Shown: positions 1 to 9,372 of the stretch, one piece after another
How the letters are laid out: every line of letters starts with the position of its first letter
Position numbering within the stretch: position 1 is the first letter of the stretch
Source: Rhodopseudomonas palustris
Lineage (GTDB): Bacteria; Pseudomonadota; Alphaproteobacteria; Rhizobiales; Xanthobacteraceae
DNA length: 64,000 bases
Reading direction: 5' to 3'
Assembly (NCBI RefSeq): GCF_013415845.1
Contig: NZ_CP058907.1
Span: 310,001-374,000, forward strand
The notes under the pieces: generated by a model
What the model was told of the DNA's origin: nothing
What the model saw: the letters and a program-made list of their open reading frames with translations, nothing else
Database searches by the model: none
Made by a program: the position numbers and the translations under genes

Positions 1-175
1 CTCATCGGCTCAAGGCTCCGGAAGATGCTCGGCGGCGGGAGAAAGGCGGCCTTGGCGGCGCGATGAATGCGGCGAGTTCGTCCACGGTTCCGGCTTCGCT
101 CAAATTGTAATGAATCGGGGAAAGGCTTCTTGAAGCCTTCCTCCTAGGATGATTGCGGGGGGTCGAGGGGCAACG

Positions 176-1849
176 ATGTCACGCATCGCAATCGTCCGCA
201 AGAAAGCCAAGCTCAGAGCCTTGCTCGGCATCCGTGCCAGGCTCGTGGTGCTGGCGCTGATCCTGGTCTGTCCGCTGATGCTGGACCGGGTGCGTCTGCT
301 CGAAGCGACGCGCACCGCACAGCTCGCCGCGATGGCCAATGAGCTGTCGACGCTGGCGCAGCGCACCGCGGATGCCGAGCGCGAGGTGATCTCGTCGGTC
401 GAAGCGGTGCTAAAATCAGCCGCCTACGTGCACGCCGCCGCCGCCCAGGCGGGACGAAGCTGCAGCATCCTGCGCGCCAGCCTGCGGGTCGATCTGCCCT
501 CGATCCGAATGCTGATGGTGGCCGGCCCCGACGGCGTGGTGCACTGTTCGACCTCTTCGATGTTCGTCGGCAGCAACATCAGCGACCGCCCATACTTCCG
601 TAAGGCTTTGGAAACACACGACTTTGTCGTGAGTGACTTCTTGGTCGGCCGTCAGACCCAGAAGGGCACGATCCTGGCCGCCTACCCGGTCTCGGCGATC
701 GATACCGGCGAAGAGGCGGTGATCGTCGCCGGCATGAATTTGGACTGGCTGTCCGACATGATGAGCAGCCTGGCCGGCCGCGCCGGCGTCAACGCCGCCC
801 TGATCGACGGCGAAGGCACCGTTCTGGCCGCGCCGCCGGACGAGCGCAGCCTGATCGGCAAGAAGCTCGACCGTTTGGCGCTGCTGCCGGCGATGGCGGA
901 GACTCCGCAAGGCCGCAGCAGCATTACCATGCGGGACGATGCCGGACGGCTGATGACCGTGAGCCGGATTCCCGGCACCAGCGCCAGGCTGGTCGTGACC
1001 GTGGACGAGAACAAGGTCTCGGCCGGGATCAATCACGACATCCGCACCGCCTATCTGCAGCTCGCGCTGGTCTGCCTGTTCGTGCTGCTCGGCGCGCTGA
1101 TCGCGGCCGAACGGCTGATCGTCCAGCCGATTTCGGTGCTGACCGGGGTCGCCAAGAAATTCGCCGAAGGCAACTGGTCGGCCCGGGTGGCGCGCAAGCG
1201 GCTGCCGTCGGAATTCGTGCCGCTGGCGCGCGCGTTTAACGCGATGGCGGCGCAGCTCGGCCAGCGCGAACGTGAGCTGGTCGCCAGCAACAGCCGCCTG
1301 ACCGTGATGGCCTCGATGGACCTGCTGTCGGGCCTCGCCAACCGCCGCGGCTTGCAGAGCCGGCTCGACTTCGAATGGATGAAGGGCCAGCAGACCGGGC
1401 ATCGCCTGGCGCTGATGATGATCGACGTCGACCATTTCAAGCTGTTCAACGATTCGTACGGCCATCCCGAGGGTGACGCCTGCCTCAGCCGGATCGGCGA
1501 GACGCTGGCAGCGGTGGCCGACCAGACCGGCGGGTTCGCGGCCCGTTACGGCGGCGAGGAGTTCTGCCTGCTGCTGCCGGAAACCGGGATCGGCCGCGCC
1601 CTCCAGGTCGGCGAGCTGGTCCGCACCACCGTCGAACAGCTCGCTCTGCCGCATAAGACCAGTGCGTTCGAGCATGTTACCGTCAGCATCGGCGTCGCCT
1701 GTACGCTGCCGAGCGAACACGCCTCCCCGGCCGAGCTGATCGAGGCTGCCGACGCAGCGCTGTACGCGGCCAAACATCGCGGCCGCAACAATGTGGTCGA
1801 GCACGGCTTCATCCGGGCCAGCGACGGCCCGGTGGCGATGGCGAGCTGA
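176..1849 (+). CDS. Membrane-bound diguanylate cyclase (sensor-HAMP-GGDEF)
   Basis: Predicted to make cyclic di-GMP from two GTP at the inner membrane in response to a periplasmic signal. An N-terminal membrane segment (about residues 19-37) is followed by a roughly 250-residue periplasmic domain of Cache type, a second membrane segment near 295-315, a HAMP linker and a GGDEF domain with an intact GGEEF signature near residues 458-462. The position where the RxxD inhibitory site usually lies reads QTGG, so product inhibition through that site looks absent. I chose the ATG at 176 because GAGGGG lies 6 bases upstream; an in-frame ATG at 149 would add nine residues. No EAL or HD-GYP domain is fused. 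The sensed ligand cannot be told from sequence. Confidence 0.9.
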   Translation: MSRIAIVRKKAKLRALLGIRARLVVLALILVCPLMLDRVRLLEATRTAQLAAMANELSTLAQRTADAEREVISSVEAVLKSAAYVHAAAAQAGRSCSILRASLRVDLPSIRMLMVAGPDGVVHCSTSSMFVGSNISDRPYFRKALETHDFVVSDFLVGRQTQKGTILAAYPVSAIDTGEEAVIVAGMNLDWLSDMMSSLAGRAGVNAALIDGEGTVLAAPPDERSLIGKKLDRLALLPAMAETPQGRSSITMRDDAGRLMTVSRIPGTSARLVVTVDENKVSAGINHDIRTAYLQLALVCLFVLLGALIAAERLIVQPISVLTGVAKKFAEGNWSARVARKRLPSEFVPLARAFNAMAAQLGQRERELVASNSRLTVMASMDLLSGLANRRGLQSRLDFEWMKGQQTGHRLALMMIDVDHFKLFNDSYGHPEGDACLSRIGETLAAVADQTGGFAARYGGEEFCLLLPETGIGRALQVGELVRTTVEQLALPHKTSAFEHVTVSIGVACTLPSEHASPAELIEAADAALYAAKHRGRNNVVEHGFIRASDGPVAMAS

Positions 1850-1864
1850 GGCTGCTCAAGGGCC

Positions 1865-1883
1865 GCCCGGCGAGCTGCCGGGC
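1865..1883 (+). terminator. Possible weak terminator after the GGDEF gene
   Basis: A six-pair GC stem (GCCCGG/CCGGGC) with a seven-base loop lies 15 bases after the stop codon. Only TT follows, so intrinsic termination is uncertain. Confidence 0.35.
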
Positions 1884-2054
1884 TTGCGCCATCCCATTGA
1901 CCCGACACCATGTTTCATGGCCTAGTCCGCGCGCTTCGCGCGCGATTTGACCCGAGCCCCCGCACCGGTTGGCGACCTCGGCCGCGCCCCGTTTTCCGCC
2001 CTGATCCGCGCTCGAACCGGCCGGCCGCCTTCTGATCTTCCGAACCCTGATCTC

Positions 2055-4685
2055 ATGAGCAACGAACGATACAACGCCCGCGAATCCGAGCCGAAGTGGC
2101 AGGCGAAATGGGACGAGGCGAAGATCTTCGCCACCCGCAACGACGACCTGCGCAAAAAGTATTACGTGCTGGAGATGTTCCCGTATCCGTCGGGGCGGAT
2201 CCACATGGGTCACGTGCGCAACTACACCATGGGCGACGTCGTCGCGCGGACCATGCGGGCGCGCGGCTACAATGTGCTGCACCCGATGGGATGGGATGCA
2301 TTCGGTCTGCCGGCCGAGAACGCGGCGATCGAGCGCAAGATCGCCCCGAAGGCTTGGACCTACGACAACATCGCGGCGATGAAGAAGCAGCTTCAGACCA
2401 TGGGTCTGTCGCTGGACTGGGCGCGTGAATTCGCGACCTGCGATCCGTCCTACTACAAGCACCAGCAGAAGATGTTCCTCGACTTCCTGAAGGTCGGGCT
2501 GGTCGAGCGCGAGAAGCGCAAGCTGAACTGGGACCCGGTCGACATGACCGTGCTGGCCAACGAGCAGGTGATCGACGGCCGCGGCTGGCGCTCGGGCGCG
2601 GTGGTCGAGCTGCGCGAGATGAACCAGTGGGTGTTCAAGATCACCAAATACGCCCAGGAGCTGCTGGACGCACTGGATACGCTGGACCGCTGGCCCGACA
2701 AGGTGCGGCTGATGCAGCGCAACTGGATCGGCCGCTCCGAAGGCCTGATGGTACGCTTCGCGCTCGATAGCGCGACCACACCGGCCGGCGAGACCGAGCT
2801 GAAGATCTTCACTACCCGTCCGGATACGCTGTTCGGCGCCAAGTTCATGGCGATCGCAGCCGACCATCCGCTGGCGCAAGCCGCGGCGGCGAAGGACCCG
2901 AAGGTCGCCGCGTTCATCGACGATTGCAAGAAGCGCGGCACCGCGCAGGCCGAGATCGATACGGCCGAGAAGCAGGGCATCGATACCGGCATCCGCGCCG
3001 TGCATCCGTTCGATCCGAGCTGGAAGCTGCCGGTCTACGTCGCCAACTTCGTGCTGATGGAATACGGCACCGGCGCCATCTTCGGCTGCCCGGCGCACGA
3101 CCAGCGCGACCTCGACTTCGTCAACAAGTACCAGCTCGGCAATACGCCCGTGGTCTGTCCCGAAGGCCAGGACCCGGCGACCTTCGTCATCACCGACACC
3201 GCCTATGACGGTGAAGGACGGATGATCAACTCCCGCTTCCTCGACGGCAAGACGATCGCCGAGGCGAAGGAAGAAGTCGCCAAGCGGCTGGAGACCGCGC
3301 AGCTTGCCGGCGCACCGGTCGGCGAGCGCAAGGTCAATTTCCGCCTGCGCGACTGGGGCATCTCACGTCAGCGCTATTGGGGTTGCCCGATCCCGATCAT
3401 CCACTGCCCGACCTGCGACGTGGTGCCGGTGCCGGATGCGGATCTGCCGGTGGTGCTGCCGGAGGACGTGTCGTTCGACAAGCCGGGCAATGCGCTCGAC
3501 CATCACCCGACCTGGAAGCACGTCACCTGTCCGAAGTGCGGCGGCAAGGCCGTTCGCGAGACCGACACGATGGACACCTTCGTGGACTCGTCCTGGTACT
3601 TCGCGCGCTTCACCGATCCGTGGAACACCGAGGCGCCGACTACGCCGGACGTCGTCAACCGGATGATGCCGGTCGATCAGTACATCGGCGGCGTCGAGCA
3701 TGCGATTCTGCATCTGCTGTACAGCCGGTTCTTTACCCGGGCGATGAAGGCGGCGGGTCACATCGACATCCAGCATGACGAGCCGTTCGCCGGCCTGTTC
3801 ACGCAGGGCATGGTGGTGCACGAGACCTATCGCAAGGCCGACGGCCACTTCGCCTCACCGGCCGAGATCTCCATCACGGTCGAGGGCGATACCCGGCGAG
3901 CGACGCTGCTCGACGGCGGCTCGCCGGTCGAGATCGGCCCGATCGAGAAGATGTCGAAGTCCAAGCGCAACACCGTCGATCCCGACGACATCATCGGGAC
4001 CTACGGAGCCGACACCGCGCGCTGGTTCATGCTGTCGGATTCGCCGCCGGATCGCGACGTGATCTGGAGCGAGGAAGGCGTCAAGGGCGCGTCGCGCTTC
4101 GTGCAGCGGCTGTGGCGGATGGTGAACGATGCGGCCCCGATCGCCGCTTCGGCCCCGGCCGAACGGCCGGCGAGCTTCGGCGCCGATGCGCTCACCTTGC
4201 GCAAGGCCGCGCATGGTGCGCTCGACAAGGTGCTGTCCGGCATCGAGCGGCTCGCCTTCAACGTCAGCCTGGCGCATATCCGAGAGTTCTCGAATACCCT
4301 CGGCGACGCGCTCGCCCGTTCGCAGACGCCCTCGCCCGATCTCGCCTGGGCGATTCGCGAATCGACCGTGATCCTGGTGCAGCTCTTCCACCCGATGATG
4401 CCGCACCTCGCCGAGGAATGCTGGACGGTGCTCGGCCAGACCGGCTTGGTCTCCGAGGCGCTGTGGCCGCAGATCGAACCGGATCTGCTGGTCGAGGACA
4501 GCATCACCCTGCCGGTTCAGGTCAACGGCAAGAAGCGCGGCGAGGTGACGGTGCCCCGCGACGCTCCGACCGGCGAAATTGAGGCTGCCGTTTTGGCGCT
4601 CGATGCGGTAAAACAAGCCTTGGGTGACAAGCCCGTTCGCAAGGTGATCGTCGTCCCGCAGAGGATCGTGAATGTCGTCGGCTAA
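2055..4685 (+). CDS. leuS: Leucyl-tRNA synthetase
   Basis: Charges tRNA-Leu with leucine in the cytoplasm. The 876-residue product is the usual size for a bacterial class Ia LeuRS. The HIGH motif is HMGH at residues 50-53 and the KMSKS loop is at about 632-636, with an editing (CP1) domain between them. I chose the ATG at 2055 because the protein then begins MSNERYN, typical of the family; a longer frame from 1947 adds 36 residues with no LeuRS similarity. The 3' end overlaps lptE by 14 bases. The leuS-lptE-holA order is common in Rhizobiales and suggests one transcript. Confidence 0.97.
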   Translation: MSNERYNARESEPKWQAKWDEAKIFATRNDDLRKKYYVLEMFPYPSGRIHMGHVRNYTMGDVVARTMRARGYNVLHPMGWDAFGLPAENAAIERKIAPKAWTYDNIAAMKKQLQTMGLSLDWAREFATCDPSYYKHQQKMFLDFLKVGLVEREKRKLNWDPVDMTVLANEQVIDGRGWRSGAVVELREMNQWVFKITKYAQELLDALDTLDRWPDKVRLMQRNWIGRSEGLMVRFALDSATTPAGETELKIFTTRPDTLFGAKFMAIAADHPLAQAAAAKDPKVAAFIDDCKKRGTAQAEIDTAEKQGIDTGIRAVHPFDPSWKLPVYVANFVLMEYGTGAIFGCPAHDQRDLDFVNKYQLGNTPVVCPEGQDPATFVITDTAYDGEGRMINSRFLDGKTIAEAKEEVAKRLETAQLAGAPVGERKVNFRLRDWGISRQRYWGCPIPIIHCPTCDVVPVPDADLPVVLPEDVSFDKPGNALDHHPTWKHVTCPKCGGKAVRETDTMDTFVDSSWYFARFTDPWNTEAPTTPDVVNRMMPVDQYIGGVEHAILHLLYSRFFTRAMKAAGHIDIQHDEPFAGLFTQGMVVHETYRKADGHFASPAEISITVEGDTRRATLLDGGSPVEIGPIEKMSKSKRNTVDPDDIIGTYGADTARWFMLSDSPPDRDVIWSEEGVKGASRFVQRLWRMVNDAAPIAASAPAERPASFGADALTLRKAAHGALDKVLSGIERLAFNVSLAHIREFSNTLGDALARSQTPSPDLAWAIRESTVILVQLFHPMMPHLAEECWTVLGQTGLVSEALWPQIEPDLLVEDSITLPVQVNGKKRGEVTVPRDAPTGEIEAAVLALDAVKQALGDKPVRKVIVVPQRIVNVVG

Positions 4686-5235
4686 GCCCGCGGAGCTCAA
4701 GAAGTTCGTCGTCCGGTTGGCGCTGGCGGTTGCGCTGGCGGCCCCGGTCGCCGGCTGCTTCCAACCGATGTACGCCGATCGCGGCGACGGTTCGCCGACG
4801 CTGCGCGATAAGCTGAACGCCATCGAAGTCCCGCCGCTGGATATTCCGAACGGGTCGCGCAATTCCCGCCTTGGCGTCGAGCTGCGCAACAAGCTGATGT
4901 TCAAGCTGTACGGCAGCGCCACCGGCGCGCCACCGCTGTACACGCTGAAGATCTCGATCTCGACCTCGCGGTCGTCGCTGATCGTCGATCCCAGCACGCA
5001 GCTGCCGACGATCGAAAACTACGCGATCGACGCCAGCTATCAGCTCAAGGACATCGCCACCGGCAAGACCGTGGTGAGCGGCAACACTTTCTCGCGCGTC
5101 GAATACGACGTGCCCGGCCAATCGCAGCGCTTCGCCCGCACCCGCGCCGGCCGCGATGCGGAAGACCGCGCCGTGCAGGAGATCGCCGAGAACATCAACA
5201 CTCGGCTCGCCTCGTTCTTCTACGCCGGGATGTGA
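4672..5235 (+). CDS. lptE: LPS-assembly lipoprotein LptE
   Basis: Outer-membrane lipoprotein that plugs LptD and helps insert lipopolysaccharide into the outer leaflet. The 187-residue product has a basic start, a hydrophobic signal (about residues 13-27) and a lipobox VAGC with Cys29 as the lipidation site, then the [12 protein letters not shown] segment typical of alphaproteobacterial LptE. The ATG overlaps the end of leuS and GAGG lies just upstream, so translation is probably coupled. It precedes holA by 56 bases, as in many Gram-negative genomes. Confidence 0.92.
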   Translation: MSSAKPAELKKFVVRLALAVALAAPVAGCFQPMYADRGDGSPTLRDKLNAIEVPPLDIPNGSRNSRLGVELRNKLMFKLYGSATGAPPLYTLKISISTSRSSLIVDPSTQLPTIENYAIDASYQLKDIATGKTVVSGNTFSRVEYDVPGQSQRFARTRAGRDAEDRAVQEIAENINTRLASFFYAGM

Positions 5236-5291
5236 TCCGCGATTCCGCCGAGCACGCGGTGTTGGTTCATATTCGGCTCTGGCGCTGAGTA

Positions 5292-6323
5292 ATGGTTGCG
5301 CTTCGCGGCAAAGATGCCACCTCGTTTCTGGCTAGGCCCGATCCGGGCCGGCCGATCGTGCTGCTGTACGGACCTGATGCGGGCCTCGTGCGCGAACGCG
5401 CCGATGCGCTGATCGCGGCCTCGCTCGACGATCCCAAAGACCCGTTCGCATTGGTCCGGCTTGATGGCGACGAACTCGCCGCGGAGCCGTCGCGGCTGGT
5501 CGACGAAGCCCTGGCGATTCCGATGTTCGGCGGCCGGCGCGCGATCCGCGTTCGCGCCGGTTCGCGCAGTTTCGTCGCCGGCGTCGAAGCTCTGATCACC
5601 TCGCCACCGCGGGAATGCCGCATCGTGATCGAGGCCGGCGATATCAAGCCGGACCACGCGCTGCGCAAGGCCTGCGAGAAAGCTGCCACCGGCGCAGTCG
5701 CGATCGGCTGCTATCCGGACGCCGAAGCCGACATTGCCCGGCTGATCGACGACGAACTGCGCGGCTCGAATCTGCAGATCGCCAAGGATGCGAGGGCGGT
5801 GCTGACGACGCTACTCGGCGGCGACCGCCAGGCCTCGCGCAACGAACTGCGCAAGCTTGCGCTGTACGCGCATGGCAAGGGCGAGGTCACGCTGGACGAC
5901 GTGATCACCTGCGTGTCGGATGCGTCCGACCTCAAGCTTGATGCAATTGTCGACGCCGCGTTCTCGGGCAAGCCCGTCGTGGTCGAGACAGAATTCGCCA
6001 AGGCGATGGTGGCCGGAACCTATCCGGGTCAGATCATCCTTGCGGCGCAGCGCCACGCCGCGTTTCTGCACAAGACCAGCCTCGTGGTCGAAGGCGGTAC
6101 GCCGGCCGCCGTGGTGCTCGATTCCGGATTTCCGCGGCTGCATTTCTCCCGCAAGGCCGCAGCCGAGACGGCGCTCCGCAATCTCTCGACGACCCGCCTC
6201 GCGCAGATCATCGAGCAACTCGCGAGCGCCGCACTCGAAACCCGCCGCCAGGCCACACTCGGCGCAGCGATCGCGCAGCGGACGCTGCTATCAATCGCCG
6301 TCAGCGCGAGGCGCCGGAGTTAG
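5292..6323 (+). CDS. holA: DNA polymerase III subunit delta
   Basis: The delta subunit of the clamp loader opens the beta sliding clamp during replication. The 343-residue length and the N-terminal pattern (VLLYGPDAGLVRERA, residues 22-36) fit HolA; this fold is an AAA+ relative without a working Walker A. A central helical region and a C-terminal collar domain follow. It sits behind lptE on the same strand, the conserved lptE-holA pairing. A perfect inverted repeat follows the gene and may end the transcript. Confidence 0.93.
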   Translation: MVALRGKDATSFLARPDPGRPIVLLYGPDAGLVRERADALIAASLDDPKDPFALVRLDGDELAAEPSRLVDEALAIPMFGGRRAIRVRAGSRSFVAGVEALITSPPRECRIVIEAGDIKPDHALRKACEKAATGAVAIGCYPDAEADIARLIDDELRGSNLQIAKDARAVLTTLLGGDRQASRNELRKLALYAHGKGEVTLDDVITCVSDASDLKLDAIVDAAFSGKPVVVETEFAKAMVAGTYPGQIILAAQRHAAFLHKTSLVVEGGTPAAVVLDSGFPRLHFSRKAAAETALRNLSTTRLAQIIEQLASAALETRRQATLGAAIAQRTLLSIAVSARRRS

Positions 6324-6387
6324 TCTCGTTGTTACCATCCGTAGGGGGACCTGGCGTATCGCGAGCTACGCGCACCTCGCCCCCCTT

Positions 6388-6547
6388 CGTTCGTCATTCC
6401 GGGGCGCGCGTAGCGCGAGCCCGGAATCCATAACCACTGCGCCCTCGGCTCGGAGCCCAGAGCAGCCTCGCCGTGTCCTCACGAGAAGTTTGTGAGTATA
6501 GATTCCGGTTTCGCGCAGCTACACCGCGCGCCCCGGAATGACGAACG
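6388..6547. repeat. Long intergenic palindrome (23-bp perfect arms)
   Basis: Two 23-base arms, 6388-6410 and 6525-6547, are exact reverse complements, separated by 114 bases, between the convergent holA and parB genes. Each arm contains CATTCCGGGGCGCGCG. It resembles REP/MITE-like repeats common in Rhodopseudomonas and Bradyrhizobium, judged from memory. It may also act as a two-way transcription end. Confidence 0.75.
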
Positions 6548-6584
6548 AGAGATCGTCGCCTCAGGCGTCAACGAACAACGCGGA

Positions 6585-7475
6585 CTAACCGCCCACCTCG
6601 AGCCGGCGGATGATGTCGTCGAGCTGATCGAGATCGGCGTAACGGATTTGGACTGCGCCGGTGCCTTCGTGATCGTCGATCGTCACCTTCATGCCGAGCG
6701 CATCGCTGAGGCGTTTTTCGAGCGCCAGCGTGTCGGCGTCCTTTACCGACTTGGCGCTCGCCGTGGCGCGGGGCTTCTGCGGCTTGCGCTCCGGCACGCC
6801 TTCTTCATGCGCGAGCGCTTCGGTTTGCCGGACATTGAGCCCTTCAGCGACGATCCGCTTGGCGATCGTCGATGGATCGGGCAGACCGATCAGCGCGCGG
6901 GCGTGACCCGCGGTCAATTCGCCGGATGCGATCAACGACTTGACGTCGTCGGGCAGCTTGATCAGCCGCATCATATTGGCGACGTGGCTACGGCTCTTGC
7001 CGACGATCTTGGCGATCTCTTCCTGGCTGCGATTGAACTCGGCCGCCAGAGCCTGATAGCCCAGCGCCTCTTCGAGCGGATTGAGATCTTCGCGCTGAAC
7101 GTTTTCAACGATGGCGATTTCCAGTGCGAGCGCGTCCGATACGTCGACCGGAACGATCGGCACTTCGTGCAGACCGGCGCGCTGCGCCGCGCGCCAGCGC
7201 CGCTCGCCGGCGATGATCTCATAGCGATCGGCGGAACCCTTCACCGGACGAACCACGATCGGCTGGATCACGCCGTGCTGCTTGATCGAGTCGGACAATT
7301 CACCAAGCTCGGCATCGGTGAAGGTGCGACGCGGGTTGCGCGGGTTAGCCTTGATGAATTCGATCGGCACCTTGCGCTGTGCCCGCGGCCGCTCGACCTG
7401 CGTGGCCTCGCCGCCGACATCGCCGATCAGACTCGCCAAGCCACGCCCCAGTCGCGAACGGTGCTCATCGGCCAT
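6585..7475 (-). CDS. parB: Chromosome-partitioning protein ParB
   Basis: CTP-dependent DNA clamp that loads at parS and partitions the replicated origin with ParA. The 296-residue protein starts with LGRGLASLIGD (ParA-interacting N-terminus), has the ParB/Srx CTPase core with GERRWRA near residue 100, then a helix-turn-helix region and a C-terminal dimerization domain. I chose the ATG at 7475 because GGGAG sits nine bases upstream; an upstream in-frame codon adds 12 unlike residues. Three parS sites lie 1.8-3.9 kb upstream near mnmG. Confidence 0.96.
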   Translation of the reverse strand: MADEHRSRLGRGLASLIGDVGGEATQVERPRAQRKVPIEFIKANPRNPRRTFTDAELGELSDSIKQHGVIQPIVVRPVKGSADRYEIIAGERRWRAAQRAGLHEVPIVPVDVSDALALEIAIVENVQREDLNPLEEALGYQALAAEFNRSQEEIAKIVGKSRSHVANMMRLIKLPDDVKSLIASGELTAGHARALIGLPDPSTIAKRIVAEGLNVRQTEALAHEEGVPERKPQKPRATASAKSVKDADTLALEKRLSDALGMKVTIDDHEGTGAVQIRYADLDQLDDIIRRLEVGG

Positions 7476-7540
7476 CGCCAGCTCCCTTGGATTCACGTCG
7501 CTACTCCGCACTGATGAAATGAAATGTTGTTAGTTCGCGT

Positions 7541-7619
7541 CGTCATTACGAAGCGGCATCGCAAGCAAGCCGGCGCCCTGCCCGGCTCTGGATCGCGTTG
7601 CTCCGCCCGCAATGACGAG
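7541..7619. repeat. Intergenic palindromic repeat between parA and parB
   Basis: Imperfect palindrome bounded by CGTCATTACG and its counterpart CGCAATGACG, with GC-rich inner arms. It has the same CGTCATT outer signature as the repeat at 58598-58678. It separates parA from parB by 172 bases, which is wide for these normally tight neighbours. Confidence 0.65.
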
Positions 7620-7647
7620 GCGTGGTCGGCGCCGCCGGCCGCGCACC

Positions 7648-8502
7648 TCAATGCGTGGTGCGGAGTTCGCGCTCGCGCTGAATCACTTCGGTGGCGAGCT
7701 TCAGATAGGCTTCGCTGCCGACGCATTTCAGATCGTAAACCAGCACCGGCTTGCCGTAGCTCGGCGCTTCGGAGATCCGCACGTTACGCGGGATCATGGT
7801 GTCGTAGACCTTCTTGCCCATGAACTGGCGCACGTCGGCGACAACCTGGCTCGACAGATTGTTGCGGCTGTCGAACATCGTCAGCACGATGCCGTGGATC
7901 GTCAGGCTCGGGTTGAGGTTGGCGCGGACCTGCTCAACCGTCTGCAGCAATTGCGACAAACCTTCGAGCGCGAAGAACTCACACTGCAGCGGCACCAGGA
8001 TCGCATCCGCGGCCGCCATCGCATTCACAGTCAGCAGATTCAGCGAGGGCGGGCAGTCGATCAGCACGTAGGTGTAGTCGAGCGGCGGATCGATGTCCTT
8101 GTTGAGCACGCCGATCGCATCGCGCAGCCGGAACGCGCGGTCACCGCGATGGCCGAGCTCGAGCTCGAGGCCCGACAGATCCATCGTCGAAGCTGCGATG
8201 TGCAGCCGCGGCACCGCGGTCGCGACCACCGCATCACGGAGTGGCGCTTCACCGGCCAGCACGTCGTAAGTTGAAGTGTTACGATCGCGGCGGTCGATGC
8301 CGAGCCCGGTCGAGGCGTTGCCCTGCGGATCGAGATCGACAATCAGCACGCGCTCGCCGATCGCGGCCAGGGCCGTGCCGAGATTGATCGCGGTGGTGGT
8401 CTTGCCGACCCCGCCCTTCTGGTTGGCGAGCGCGATGATGCGCGGACGCCCGGGCTCTGAATTCGCCCTATCCCCTTGATAAATCTCGTCAATTACGGTC
8501 AT
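7648..8502 (-). CDS. parA: Chromosome-partitioning ATPase ParA
   Basis: Deviant-Walker ATPase that binds nucleoid DNA and pulls ParB-parS complexes apart. The 284-residue protein has ANQKGGVGKTTTAINLG (deviant Walker A, about residues 26-42), the IVDLDPQGNAS motif near 54-64 and IDCPPSL near 148-154, all diagnostic of chromosomal ParA/Soj. It lies between rsmG and parB, the classical origin-proximal gidA-gidB-parA-parB order. No strong Shine-Dalgarno sequence is visible before the ATG at 8502. Confidence 0.96.
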   Translation of the reverse strand: MTVIDEIYQGDRANSEPGRPRIIALANQKGGVGKTTTAINLGTALAAIGERVLIVDLDPQGNASTGLGIDRRDRNTSTYDVLAGEAPLRDAVVATAVPRLHIAASTMDLSGLELELGHRGDRAFRLRDAIGVLNKDIDPPLDYTYVLIDCPPSLNLLTVNAMAAADAILVPLQCEFFALEGLSQLLQTVEQVRANLNPSLTIHGIVLTMFDSRNNLSSQVVADVRQFMGKKVYDTMIPRNVRISEAPSYGKPVLVYDLKCVGSEAYLKLATEVIQRERELRTTH

Positions 8503-8529
8503 GGCAGGTTCTTTTGGCTCGCGGTGGCG

Positions 8530-9201
8530 TTATGTGCGTCGTTCGATGTGGTCGATTTCGACGATCCAGCCTTGGCCACCGGTCACGCTGGCATGCAGCT
8601 TGGGCTGGAATTTCCAATATTTAGTAGCTTCCGTCAATTCTGCATCTACATCTTGACCTTTCAGGAACAGCGCCTTTGTGGTTCCGGGGGTCATCAGCGG
8701 TTCGGCAAAACCGATGAGCTGGTGTAGCGGAGCGACCGCACGGGCGGTGATGCAATCGAGTGCTTGTGGGAATCTATCCACGTTATCCCCGATGTCCGCG
8801 AGAATGACTGTGCCCGGAGCGCCCGCGACGCGGAGCGCCTCGCGCAGGAACGCGGCCTTCTTGGCAATCCTCTCCACCAACGTGACGTGTCCACCGACGT
8901 CCGCCATCGCGCAGGCCAGTACCACACCGGGAAACCCGCCTCCCGATCCGAAGTCGAGCCATCGCCGGGCATGCGGCATCAGACTGACCAGCTGCAGCGA
9001 ATCCGCGATGTGCCGGGTCCAAAGCTGCGGCAGGGTCGAGGGAGCGACCAGATTGGTCTTAGCCTGCCATTGCTGCAGTAGCACGACATAGGCATCGAGG
9101 CGGGCTTCGAGCGCCGACGAGATTGGGATGAGCTTCAGCGCCGCCGCTTTGTCAGCGTCGAGATCTGAGACGGAAACGAGAGGTCTGGCAGCGCGCTGCA
9201 T
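8530..9201 (-). CDS. rsmG: 16S rRNA m7G527 methyltransferase RsmG (GidB)
   Basis: Methylates N7 of G527 in 16S rRNA using S-adenosylmethionine. The 223-residue product has the class I motif WLDFGSGGGFPGVVLA (about residues 91-106) and downstream RVAGAPGTV and ITARAVAPL segments typical of GidB. It lies 27 bases from parA and 171 bases after mnmG, and is probably co-transcribed with parA. Loss of this enzyme is known to give low-level streptomycin resistance in other bacteria. Confidence 0.95.
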   Translation of the reverse strand: MQRAARPLVSVSDLDADKAAALKLIPISSALEARLDAYVVLLQQWQAKTNLVAPSTLPQLWTRHIADSLQLVSLMPHARRWLDFGSGGGFPGVVLACAMADVGGHVTLVERIAKKAAFLREALRVAGAPGTVILADIGDNVDRFPQALDCITARAVAPLHQLIGFAEPLMTPGTTKALFLKGQDVDAELTEATKYWKFQPKLHASVTGGQGWIVEIDHIERRT

Positions 9202-9306
9202 GGAACTTCACTGCGGGGGAGACGGCCGTGGAGGCCTTTTTAGATTATATTCTCGCAAACCGATTCCGACCACCGAATACGGCACCGATCTGCAATCGAC
9301 GGCTAG

Positions 9307-9322
9307 AGTTTCACGTGAAACA
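9307..9322. promoter_or_regulatory. parS site 1 (ParB-binding)
   Basis: AGTTTCACGTGAAACA matches the 16-bp parS consensus TGTTTCACGTGAAACA at 15 of 16 positions, with a perfect 14-bp inner palindrome. It lies between mnmG and rsmG. Confidence 0.92.
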
Positions 9323-9344
9323 CGACGGAGCCGAGAGGTGGAGG

Positions 9345-9360
9345 TGTTTCACGTGAAACG
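9345..9360. promoter_or_regulatory. parS site 2 (ParB-binding)
   Basis: TGTTTCACGTGAAACG matches the parS consensus at 15 of 16 positions. Its centre is 38 bp from site 1, and it is 13 bp from the mnmG stop codon. Confidence 0.92.
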
Positions 9361-9372
9361 CTGGTTGCCACC

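Noticed and set aside
1947..2054. Upstream extension of leuS by 36 codons
   Set aside because: No LeuRS similarity; the ATG at 2055 gives the standard N-terminus.
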